Assembly (NCBI GenBank): GCA_015183035.1
Contig: JACZZP010000014.1
Coordinates: 1,736,001-1,800,000, forward strand
DNA length: 64,000 nt
Direction of reading: 5' to 3'
From: Meloidogyne chitwoodi
Lineage: Eukaryota; Nematoda; Chromadorea; Rhabditida; Meloidogynidae
Shown: piece after piece, positions 24,974 to 35,719 of the stretch
How positions within the stretch are numbered: the first letter of the stretch is position 1
How the letters are laid out: each line of letters starts with the position of its first letter
Made by a program: the position numbers and the translations under genes
The notes under the pieces: generated by a model
Databases searched by the model: none
The model's input: only the letters and a program-made list of their open reading frames with translations
Told to the model about the DNA's origin: nothing

Positions 24974-27817
24974 TTAAAACCACATTTTTATTGTATTATC
25001 CCATCCACAGCTTATCATTCTACTTTTTTCATGTGGATGCCAAAGAACAGAAATACACACATTTTCATGAGCTTTCCATGTTGAGACAATTTTGTGTGTA
25101 CGCCAATCCCACATTGTTATTTTTCCATCTGCATCACCAGAAGCCAAAAAACTTGAAAAAACATAAAAATAATTTAAAAATATTTAAAATAAGCTATGAG
25201 CGTCCTCGACCTTCTAGCCGCCGGAAGAAATTCGAGGAACTGCCCATCTCATTTGAAAAAACACAAAAAAGGTCAAGAGCTATGGGACACCCTCTAATTT
25301 TTAAATATAAAAGTCAAACCTCATGTCTGGTGAAAAATCTGAAGAACAAGCATATCCAGCAGTATTATGACCTCTAAAAGCTTTTTTCCTTGCAAATCTG
25401 AGTTTATCATCCATTATTTGGAACAGAACAATTCGATTATCCATAGACTGACCAACAACCCATTTATCTTTTTAAAAAAGAATTTTTAGTTTTTTATTTT
25501 TTCCAAAAGCTTGAGAGCTTTAATTTATTAAAAATTATACCATTTGGAGCTTTCGTCATTGAAGGGATAGAATGCAAACCAGCGTGTTGAATAATTTTTG
25601 TATCAACAGGAATTCCACTAAATTAAAAATAATAGTTAAATAAAAAAAATAAAATACAATTCCCAAATTCGAAGAGATTTATCATCCGATGTTGAAACAA
25701 AACGTCTATTTTTATCAAAAAAGGTTATAGAATTTACGGGGCCAAGATGACGGTCGTATTCCTTTGAAAAATAATGTAAAAAATTAAAAAAAGTTCCAAT
25801 GCCCTGAGGCAATTTAAATTTTCTAGGATTTTTAATTAAAAAAAACCTGTTCAATTTCTCCAGTTCTCGTGTCCCATTGAATAATTTTTTTGTTTGACAT
25901 CCCCGCAAGAAATAAGTTTTGTTTGTCATCGTCAGGATTAAATTTGACTACATATGCTCTGTGTGCACCAACCGTAAATCGGGACTTTATTTGACCTTAA
26001 ATTAATATTAAAAAAATTTTTAAACTTAAAAAACCTGTTTCAGTATCCCACAGTTTTATATAATTATCATACGCTGCAGATAAAAGTTCTGTTCCATCAT
26101 TGTTGAAGTAAATGTCTTTCACTGGAACTTTATGCCCAATATAAGTACGAATAAGTTTTCTACCTCCATATACTTCCCAGAGTTTAACCTTAAAAATAAA
26201 AATTTTAAAACAAAAATCTTTTCCTTTAAAATTCAAATATGTCAAATTGAGAGGAAAATAATGTAGAAAAAAGTAGAATTTTCTTAACAAAATTTGTAAA
26301 TTTTTTAAAATCCAACATCAAAAACTGCACTGACAGTCTCCGAAAAATTGGTTGGACTTGACTTTACTCGAACCTTGGCTCGATAATTCTCCTAAACTGC
26401 GGCCTAATCCACTTGACCATCCCACTCTCCATCGGCTTGTGGGAATTTAATTGTCTTATAGCGCTCCCTTTTCCTAGCCTTTCGTTAGAAAAAAATTTAG
26501 GATAAAATGCCACAAAAATAATCTAAATTATATAAAAATTCTAATTTAAAAAAACCTTTCCATCCATTGAACAAGAAATAAACATATGTGCACTTTTTGG
26601 AAACCATCTAATTGCTGTAACAGATTTATTATGTCCATTATAAGTATAAGCTTGTTTAGTAGGTGGATAACATCTTTCTGGAACATGATCTGGCCTTAAA
26701 TTAACGCCAATACTTTTTGGAGCTTCCATAAATGAACGTCCAAGGTAATCTTTATCGTCGCTTATATGCAATTTTGAACTTTCCTCAGCCATGTGTAATT
26801 CTTCAACAGCCAATTTTCGTCCTATTCTGCTCTTCATTTTCTTTTTTCTGAAGAGAAAGGGTTGAAAAATTAATTTATAAATCAAGAAATTTTTTAACAA
26901 AATTTCTCTAAATAAGGACCAATAAAACCCCACTAACATTTCCATTTTAAATAAAAACCTGATAAATTCATCCATCTCTTTTTGTAATTCTGGATCCGGT
27001 TTGGCAACAATTTTTTGATTTTCAAATCTAGCCCAAGGTCCTGTATATCCATCAATATCAGAAGCATCATAATTAACTACTCTTTTTCGTTTTTGTCCAC
27101 CAGTTTTTGCTGATTCAAAAAGTGAACGTCCACCAGTTAAATTTGCACTTTCCACATCTCCAATATATGAAGAACTGCCACCTGCATCAGCTGATGGATT
27201 TTCGGCATAGCCTAGAGTGTCATAAGAACGAATGGAACGATCAAAGTGAAATCCATTGAAATGCGCTGGTTCAACAAATCCAGTTAATGTATTCTTTGGT
27301 GCCTTTTGTTGATCACTTTTGAAAGGATTTGAAGGGCCAAACTAAAAAAATTATTTAATTTTCGTAAGGATATCTTAAGCTCGGGAATAAAAATAAATGT
27401 AAGACATAATAGAGGTTAATAATTGTATCAGAAAAATGAATAAAACCCGCACCTATAAAGCATACTACAAAAAATCGATGCCATACCCCAAGCGCTACAT
27501 GGACCTTTCATTCGCTTTTATAGATATTTTTACCCCCGCTTAAACGTTTTAAATCATAGAGTGGATCTCTAATTTACAATATTTATTAGTTTAAAAAAAA
27601 CCTCAGGCAGAAAAAGTTCCTCGTATTTTGGATTATAATACAATTCTTTTGTTTTTGGATCAACTACTGCTGTTTGCTGAATAGGACGTTGAACAATTAC
27701 ACTCGGTGCTATATTGACAACAGGCAAAATAGCTTTTATTGTATTTATTTCTTCTATTTGTGTTGAGGTAATCTCTTCATCTGAAGAATCTCCTTTATAA
27801 TTTTGTAATAAATCCAT
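24974..27817 (-). CDS. prp-17: PRP-17 / CDC40 splicing factor (WD40)
   Basis: PRP17/CDC40 is a second-step spliceosome factor. The minus-strand exons assemble to about 570 residues. The N-terminal third is not WD40: it has [50 protein letters not shown] and [17 protein letters not shown], all diagnostic of CDC40. A linker ([31 protein letters not shown]) leads into seven WD repeats, including [63 protein letters not shown] and a final [11 protein letters not shown]. The protein ends with the last WD strand, as in orthologues. Intron 26303-26550 holds a tRNA-like fragment. The start Met opens [15 protein letters not shown]. Confidence 0.96.
26354..26430 (-). repeat. tRNA-like SINE fragment in prp-17 intron
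   Basis: The minus strand shows A-box TGGTCAAGTGGATTAGGCCG and B-box GGTTCGAGTAA at roughly 45 base spacing. It is similar to the 18716-18772 element. Flanking stem pairing is poor, so a working tRNA is unlikely. Confidence 0.5.
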
Positions 27818-28703
27818 ATCTATAAAATTAATTTAAGAAATATATGAAAACAATCAAAAATTACGGAAATTTCCAAACCTCAAGAATAAAGAAACCAAGA
27901 CTGTAACGTCACCTTCAGTAAAAAATTATGTAAATTTAAAAATAATTTTATTGGCGCTTTTTTGGCATTCTCCATTTTATCCACTTTCAGAATAGAGAGT
28001 ATGCTTATGAGATGTTTAGAGGAAAAGCAAAAATCGATATTTCCAATCTTGCTATTTTTTTAACTCTCCCATAAATTTCTCGTTCATTTCGTTAAGGTTT
28101 TTTTTCTTTTTGAGGAAATTTAATGTTTAGTTGAATAATTTAAAGTCCTGTCTTCTTTACTCTATATATTTTTATTTTGCTTTAATCTCTGTTTATTTTA
28201 TTATAATCTTTTTATTATGTTTTCTTTATAGCTCAAAATATTTAAATGTATTTTATTCAACTAGTTAAAATTATTATTCTTTATTTGGTGGTCTCGCTCA
28301 CTCCTCTAGAAATTTTATTGGTAAACAAACCAAAAAAACCCGAAAACCAGGTCTTACTAAAAGTTAGAATGCTACCTTGCTTTTGAATTACATCATTTTA
28401 ACATTTAATATTTGTGTTTTATTAGTTTATATTTTAATTTTACTGGTATGACACGAGCTCTTTATTTTACATCGCGCTATTTTTTTTATATAAAACTCCA
28501 ATTTTTCATAATAAGCGTAATCGCCCAGGGATGCATTCTGACAAATTATTTTCGATTTTTTATAATTACTTTTTATAATTTAGCAACTTATTGTTAATTC
28601 AACTCTTTGTATAGCCGAGATGGCAAAAAATGTTTTTGTTTTATTTTTAAATATTAAAACATGCTCATTTTAGGCCTTTGACCAGAACGTCTTAAACTCC
28701 GTC
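27818..28703. other. Divergent promoter region prp-17 / carbonic anhydrase-related gene
   Basis: About 885 bp. No reading frame with similarity. A TTTTAG acceptor at 28669-28674 precedes the plus-strand ATG by 29 bp and could take a spliced leader. Confidence 0.5.
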
Positions 28704-30028
28704 ATGGAATATGTTAAATCACTCATAAATGAAAGAATTGCCGACACCCAAGTTGCTTACTATTCGTCATTTCTAGCCCTTTGCAGTATGTGCTTGTTTA
28801 TCCTATATTGGTTTTTTTCATCTGAAAGCCAGCGCTTATCAACGGAAATTCGTTCGGAAATTCGCTCGGAAATTCGTTCAATGGAACTGAGACTTTGCAA
28901 CCAAAATAATGGACCACCGAATATTCAGGTTTACTTTTAAAATGTTTCAGAAATATTAAAATTTAAATTTTAGACTTTTTCATTTCAATCTCCCATAAAC
29001 CTGTTACCAGCAAATTCAGCTTTTGACCATATCTTTGAAAATGTTAAATTCGCTATGCACTACAGAAACATTGTCTTCATTGCCACTAATAGTCAGTGTC
29101 TCACTATAACTCCAACCGACTCTCCGATTTCATATCCTTACATGAACTGTGATCTCTTCAATTCCGTATATAGGCTTGAGAAAATTTTTGTGCATTGGGG
29201 GACTACGCAATCTGATGGCTCGATGGTGAGTTTTATACTAATTTAATTTTTATGGAAATATGATTTTGTTTTGAAAATCACCATTTTTGCATTATATTTT
29301 TCTGGTTTAAAGTTTCATAAATAAAAAACCAGATCCTCTAATTTATGATATACAAAAAATTTTAGAAATAATTTCCTAAATTAACTTTTTTTCAACATAG
29401 CATAAAGTGAATGGGCTCGGATATGCTGGTGAAATTCAGTTACTGCATAGAAATGTCAAATTTGCCAATCTACAAGAAGCCCTTAAACATCCCGAAGAAA
29501 ATGGCGTGATCTGTGTTGTTGTATTCCTTCGGGTTAGTTACTTTTCGTTTTCTTTAAAGAATTCTTTTTTTGTCATTTTTGTGTTTGACGTTGCTAATGT
29601 TAATTTAAATTGTTTAACAGATGGCTGATGTTAATCAGACGCTCGATCCCTTGATAAGCGTTCTTCCTCAACTAAAATATGCCGGAACAGAATGTCCAAT
29701 TGCAAATTCATTTGATGCGTCTCAACTAATGCCATTGGAAAAGAAAGAGTTTTGGTTTTATGAGGGTTCTGAACCAATAGAACCTTTTAACGAATCGGTT
29801 ATATTTTAGATAATATTTTTCTAATTATATTTTTAATTTATATTTTTATTAAAGGTCAAATATTTCGTTTTCCGGACACCAATTACAATCTCCTTCGTTC
29901 AATTGGAAGCACTTCGTCAATTACGGAAAAGCTACAAAGGGAGCAATCTGGACCAACCGCTTCTTGTTAATCGTCCTCTACAAAATTTAAACGGAAGAAT
30001 CATTAGGTCTTCTTTTGTATGGAAGTGA
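28704..30028 (+). CDS. Alpha-carbonic anhydrase-related protein, membrane-anchored, probably inactive
   Basis: The alpha-carbonic anhydrase fold is recognisable from SFQSPINLLP, the HWGTTQSDGS core, VNGLGYAGEIQLLHRN and the late FRTPITISFVQLEALRQL. Five exons give about 325 residues. The first encodes a hydrophobic segment (SSFLALCSMCLFILYWFF, about residues 22-39) and a short repeat (three copies of EIRS), so the protein looks like a type II membrane or signal-anchor protein. Two of the three zinc-binding histidines are changed. Where active enzymes have FHFHWG this protein has IFVHWG, and where they have ELHLVHW it has EIQLLHR. The conserved LTTPP around Thr199 is replaced by SEPIEP. By analogy with known CARPs it is probably not a hydratase; binding or scaffold roles are inference. 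Confidence 0.85.
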
Positions 30029-30403
30029 ATTTTGAAGGTTTAAAATAAAACATTCAAATCTTTTAAGTTTTTAGAAATGTTTAGATTATCGTGACTTATT
30101 TTTTGTTTTTTTTGGATCTCAAACAAGGCAGTATTCTCTCTATAGACTTTTTTTCAAAATATTCTCTTAAAAAAAATTTAATTTAAACTGCTTTGTTTTT
30201 AGACATCTTTTTTCAATTTACTGGTACGGATTTAAATATTTATTCGTTTAAAATAAAATTGCATAATTAAATTTATTTTTTGAGTTTGCCTAATGTTGAT
30301 TAGCAATTATTTGATCTTTATTTTTATCATCAAAATGAGTGTTTTATATTTTTCAATTTCTTTAGATCTCCTAACAATTTTCTTTAGAAAATTTCATTTA
30401 AAA
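30029..30403. other. Spacer between CA-related gene and RRP1
   Basis: About 375 bp of AT-rich sequence with the upstream 3' UTR and, at 30383-30386, a TTTAG acceptor just before the RRP1 ATG. No other feature seen. Confidence 0.5.
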
Positions 30404-31994
30404 ATGGACGTTGATATGAAAGAAGTTGAAATCGAATTTGCTCAAAGACTTGCAAGTGGTGAACCAACAATTAGAAAGAGAGCTCTAAAACTGCTAAGAG
30501 AACATGTGAAGGAAGAATCGAAACATGGTTTATTTCTAATAAATTCTTTGGTTTTTGTCGTGTCTTCGGAACGGATCTTTTAATTTTTTGACCAAAATGT
30601 CCAAGAACAAAATCGATATATATTATTTAATTATAGATGATTAAAACATGAATTTTTCGTTCATTTTTTGACATGATTAATTTATATAATTACTAGAAGT
30701 AAATTATTTTCCATACTTATTCTAAAAATCTTTTTCAGGTTTCACAAAAGATTCTCTTGATCGTTTATGCAAAGGTTTGCATTATGCCTTATGGATGCAA
30801 GACAAAATGTTATTACAAGAAGAATTAGCTGACGACATTTTGCAACTTTTAGGACTTTTGGAAGATCAAAATCAAATCTTTGAATTTGTTCGAGCTCTTC
30901 TTTTTACCTTGTCAAAGGAATGGCCAAAAATTGATCGTTGGAGGATGGACAAGTTTTTAATGGTTTATTTTTTCTTATTAAATTTTTCTTTATTCCCTTG
31001 GGAAATGGTTTCTTTGGTTTGAATTTTTGACGAATCTAGTTGGTTGTCTGAGATCGTGCTGATTTATTGCCAAAAACTTGCTTTCTATTTTACCCAAAGT
31101 ACAGGCCCAGACATTTTATTTAAGAATTCTGGGGTTTTCTTGATTTCCAGTGCCATAATCCTGCTAAAATTAATAAATTAAACCTAAAGTCCAGACTCAC
31201 AATCATGCCTAAAATTTTTTAAAAATAAAAGTCTTTTCATTTTATAGTTTCTCCGAAGAATAATTCGTGTTCTCTTCTTTCAACTTAAAGATCAAAAATT
31301 TAACAGTGAAGCAACTCAAAATTATTTAAACTTTCTTTCAGAAACTTTAATTTCTGAAAAATCAAAAATTTTTGAATCTTTAAAGTTTCATTGCGTTTCT
31401 GTTTGGTTAGATGAATTAGACAATGCATTTGGGGAAGGATTGGATAGTTCTAAATGTTTTGAATTTATTAGGCCTTTTGCTTCATTAATGAAAGAAAATA
31501 TATCGTATGAATTTTAACTTTATTTTAACTCAACTTTTGGTTCAGTGGTTTAATTTTAAAATTTAGTTGATTTTTGATTTTTTTTTATTTTAGAGATGTA
31601 TTCTTTCAAAGCATTTGCACTGATATCTTTGAAACTATATTGCATGATTTTTCTGAAAATGTGGCTCAAAAGAAGACTGAAAATGCAAATTTGGACAAAA
31701 ACGAGATAAACATGGTTTTCTTTTAATTTTTAAAATTTTTAACTTTTTTTTTTTAATTTTAAGGAGGAAAATTCAGAAAATTCTTTAACGTTTGACTATG
31801 AAAAAATTTCTCAACTTCTTTTTGACGTTGGAAAACAACCAAAAATCAAATCAAAACGTCGAAAAAGGTTATATCAATTATGTAAACAATTTAATGATGC
31901 TAATAATGGAATAGATCCTTTCCCTGATTTGTTTGATGAAAAATTGTCTAAAAAGGAAATTAAAAGGAGAAGGAAATTTTTTAAAGAAAATTAA
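30404..31994 (+). CDS. rrp-1: RRP1 / Nop52 ribosomal RNA processing protein
   Basis: RRP1 (Nop52) is a nucleolar protein needed for 27S/ITS1 pre-rRNA processing and large-subunit assembly. Six exons join in frame. The N-terminal helical domain shows EFAQRLASGEPTIRKRALKL, LCKGLHYALWMQDKMLLQEE (the family's kGLfYcmWMsDKplvQ-type signature), KEWPKIDRWRMDKFLM and FLRRIIRVLFF. The C-terminal part is lysine-rich and ends KKEIKRRRKFFKEN, a plausible nuclear/nucleolar signal. I chose the Met of MDVDMKEVEIEF because a plausible leader-acceptor TTTAG lies just upstream; the earlier in-frame Met at 30293 would add a hydrophobic stretch unlike the family. The stop lies only 158 bp before eIF3e, an operon-like distance. 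Confidence 0.9.
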
Positions 31995-32152
31995 TAAAAA
32001 TTGAGTTTATTTTATTTTTGTTGATTTTTTCCAATAAATTTGTGAATATTAAATTTTTTTTTAAATATATATTTTAAATATTATGTATTTTTAAATATTT
32101 TAGATTATTTAATTTAATTTTTTTATTTAAAAGGAATATTTTTTTAAAGTAA

Positions 32153-34622
32153 ATGGAATACGATTTGCTAAAACGTCTTGCTCCATTTTTTGATTTACAT
32201 TTGGTCATTCCAATTCTTGAATTTATTGAGCCAAGAAAGGTTTTTTCTTTTTTTTTTTAATTTTTAAAATTTAATAAAATTATGTATTCAGATTTATGAC
32301 GATCAATCTTTCAAACAAGTTCATTTAGCTGTCTTTAGAAAAACCAATATGGTAGACAATTTAATTAATGATTACAGCGATGATGAAAATTTGGTAAAAG
32401 AATTTGAGACAAAGAAGAAGCAAATTATGGAAGAAAGAGAGCGTTTAAGAACGTTGTGTAATCCTATTTTGACTGTTTTGGATAGAGATGATGTTAAAGA
32501 GGTTTTTTTTTTAATTTACTTGGATTTATTGTCCACTCTTTGTTAAACGCTTATTCTCTTTATTGTGAATCTTTAAAAAATGAATTTAGGGTTTAAAACT
32601 ACTAAATAAAAATGTTTTCCATCAGTCGGGTTCGAACCATCCTGAGGAGACTTAAAAATCTAAAGGTTCCCCAACTACACCACATTGCAATCTTCATTTG
32701 TTTTTAATTCTTTTAATTTCAGATGATGGAAAGTATGACTCGCGATCGTGAGGGAAATACTAAACTATTGGAAAGTATGGAACAAAAATCAGAAGTTTGT
32801 TTTTAAAATTATTTTTTTTTTAAATAATTCATTTATAAATTTTTTATTTTTCCTCAGTTCAAAATGGAAATGTTGGACAGTCTATATAAATACGCAAAAT
32901 TTCTTTATGAATGTGGAAATTATTTGGCTACATCAACATATTTGGAATTTTATAGAATTTTAATTCCTCAGGATGATCAAAATTATTTGAATGCATTATA
33001 TGGAAAATTAGCTTCAGAAATTTTAATGCAAAGTTGGGATCACGCGAGAGATGATTTAAATCGTTTGAGAGCTTATATTGATTCTGACCCTTTTGAAAGT
33101 GAATTGGAACTTTTACAACACAGAGCCTGGTTTTTGCATTGGTCTTTATATGTTTATTTTAATTATCCAAAAGGAAGAGATGAAATTATTGATTTATTTT
33201 TAAATCAACAGCAATATTTGAATACTATACAGGTTTTTATTTTTATTTAAAATAAGGGAAAATGTGTTTGGAAATTGGTCTTTTTTCAGAGGTTTTCGAA
33301 TTTAATTGACTTTTTTGTTTATATAAAATTTGGGGGTTTGACCTAAAAAAGTTGTTGTTCCTTTCGACGTCTGAGAGGTTCCACAGTGTCATTTTGAATT
33401 TTATTTTTTAATTTGATTTAAAATTGTGGAACTTTATTCCCAATTCTAAAAGAAAATTTAAATCTAAAGAAATTCCAAAACAAAAAAATTAATTAAATTT
33501 AATTTAAAGGTTTTGTGCCCTCATTTGTTACGTTATGTGGCTGTAGCTGTTGTTACTAGCAAAAATAAACAAAAAATAAGTATAAAAGATTTAATTAAAG
33601 TTATTGATGTGGTAAGAATATTAATTTTTAAATAAATTAATTTAAATAAATTAAAAAGGAACGTTATAATTACCAAGATCCTGTCACAGAATTTCTTTCT
33701 TGTTTATACATTGATTTTGATTTTGACGCGGCACAGACAAAATTGAGAGAATGTGAATCGGTTTATTTTATTATTTTTTAATTTCATTTATTATTTTTTA
33801 ATTTTTAGGTCCTTGTAAATGACTTCTTTTTAACTCATTGTCTAGACGATTTTCGTGAAAGTTCAAGACTTTTAATTTTTGAAATGTTTTGTCGAATTCA
33901 TCAATGTATCAGTTTGGAAATGCTTGCAAATCGGTTAAATATGGGAAATGTTTGTTTAAATTATTTTATTTTTTTGATTATTTTCTAAGCTTTGAAATTG
34001 TTTTTGGAACTTTTTTTTTAATTTTAGAACTTTTCAAATTTTCCATTTTTTTCAAAATTTATTTTTTAAATTTAAGGCAGAAGCAGAACGCTGGATAGTC
34101 AATTTAATCAGAAACTATCGAATTGACGGAGCCAAAATAGATTCACAATCAGGCCAAGTAGTAATGTCTGCTAGACCAATGAGTATTCACGAACAAGTTA
34201 TGGAAAATACAAAAAGAATGACTATAAGATCACAACAAATTGCTTTACAATTGGAAAAGACACGAATTGATAAAAAGGTTTTTTTTATTATTAAAATAAA
34301 TTAAATAACATTCTTCAATATATGGGGAAGCTTTTTGTATATAAAAAGTAACTTTAGAGTCTAACCAATATTTTGGGGGAAGAAAAAATATTTTTTTTAA
34401 TTTAAGAAAAAATTTTATTTGAATCTTTTAAAGATGAGGGGAAATTTGTTTTCAAAATTAAAAAAAAATATTTATTTATTTGGGCTTCTTATATTAAAAA
34501 GTTTTTATTTAATTAGAAAAAAGAATTTAAATAAATTTTTCTTTATAACTTAAATTAATGAATTAAAAAAAATTAATTTTTTTAAGGGTCCTTGGAAGAG
34601 AGGAGAACGTGAAATTCTTTGA
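32153..34622 (+). CDS. eif-3.E: Translation initiation factor eIF3 subunit E (INT6)
   Basis: eIF3e is a PCI-domain subunit of the eIF3 complex that binds the 40S ribosome. Exons assemble to about 430 residues. Key segments: [20 protein letters not shown], the [15 protein letters not shown] helix, [80 protein letters not shown] and the PCI segment [20 protein letters not shown]. All align closely with human EIF3E. The last exon is small ([11 protein letters not shown]) and differs from the vertebrate end, as expected for this variable tail. A TTTAAAG acceptor immediately precedes the ATG. An intron holds a tRNA-like fragment at 32620-32690. Confidence 0.96.
32620..32690 (-). repeat. tRNA-like SINE fragment in eIF3e intron
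   Basis: Minus-strand A-box TGGTGTAGTTGG and B-box GGTTCGAACCC, with CGACTGA after the B-box. It strongly resembles the element at 51374-51446, which has TTGGTGTAGTTGG and GGTTCGAACCTCACTGAT. Confidence 0.6.
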
Positions 34623-35719
34623 AAAATTGAAATGTGATAAAATGAAGGAAGAGAATATTTTTTTTAGAAGAGAAAGGCATAAAAAAGATTGTATTTTGTT
34701 ATGGAAAGATTTATTTTGTAAATTTGTTTTGGAAAATATGGTTATTATTGTTGTTGTTAAAAAAACAAATTCTTCTTAAAAATGGATTTTTAAACGATAC
34801 AAGGTTTATTTTATTTTTTATTTATAAGAAGACTTTAATTTTTAAAAGATGGTACGAGTCTATCACTTTTTTTGGAAAATATTTTTTTTAAGTGGAAAAA
34901 TTTTTTTTTAATTTATTTTAAGTTGAGTAATTTTATTTAAAAATTAAGTAAAAAATAATTTAAAAATAATAGAATACCTTATTAGTTGTATTTTTAGCTT
35001 TATGTCCCTTTGAAGGGGGGTCATGGGTTCGAATCCTGTTGAGGGACAAATATTTATTTTGACAAGGAAATAAGTTCTTTTTTATTTTTTAATATTTTTA
35101 AAATATTTTTATACATTTTTTAAAATTTCTAATGTCATTTTTCATTAAAAAACTTTTTCTGACCTAATTAAATTAATTTTCTTTTTTTCTCCTTCATATT
35201 TTGAGAGAAAGAACAGTCGTAATAAATTAAAAAAAAATAATTTATTTATTTAAAAAATTGCAAATGAAAGGCATTTTTAAGTAAAATATATTTTAGGCAA
35301 TGTGTGGAATGTTTTTTTTTTTAAATAAAAAAAGGCATGGAATCGAAAATAAATTAATGTGAAAGTCCTTATATGTTTTTTGGGGTAGTTTTAAAAGTTA
35401 AAAAATATAAAATGAAGGTATAGGAAAATAATTATTTTAAAAATGTCAATGAAAGTATAGGAGGAAATTAATTGAATTTTTTTTTTTGAAAGATACAACA
35501 CTGGGGGAAAGAGAGAGAAAAATTTTAATATTTTGTACTGAATATTTTTATTTTTTTGGTCTTTTTTATTTATTTACACTAATTGAGGACATAATTTTTG
35601 GTAAAAATAATCTTTAATTTTTGCAGAGTCAAGGGTGTTATAAGGAAAAATTAAAAAACCTCTTTAATTGTAGGAGAATCGTGTCACCAATTTTTGGTAT
35701 AAAAGTCTTCTTTTTTAAT
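34623..35719. other. Convergent 3' region eIF3e / nhr-23
   Basis: About 1.1 kb, AT-rich. It holds the eIF3e 3' UTR and a tRNA-like fragment at 35003-35071. No further gene is seen. Confidence 0.5.
35003..35071 (+). repeat. tRNA 3'-half repeat, copy 1
   Basis: TGTCCCTT, then GGGGTCATGGGTTCGAATCC and TGAGGGACA form a tRNA-like T-arm plus acceptor pairing, followed by an AT tail containing TTATTTTGACAAGGAAA. The same B-box and tail recur at 35853-35926. Confidence 0.65.

Noticed and set aside
28704..30028. Horizontal transfer of the carbonic anhydrase-like gene
   Set aside because: It has several nematode-style introns and an animal alpha-CA layout; nothing in the sequence points to a foreign source.
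30293..30403. Upstream Met of RRP1 as the true start
   Set aside because: It would add a hydrophobic stretch not found in RRP1 proteins and ignores an acceptor-like TTTAG just before the internal Met.
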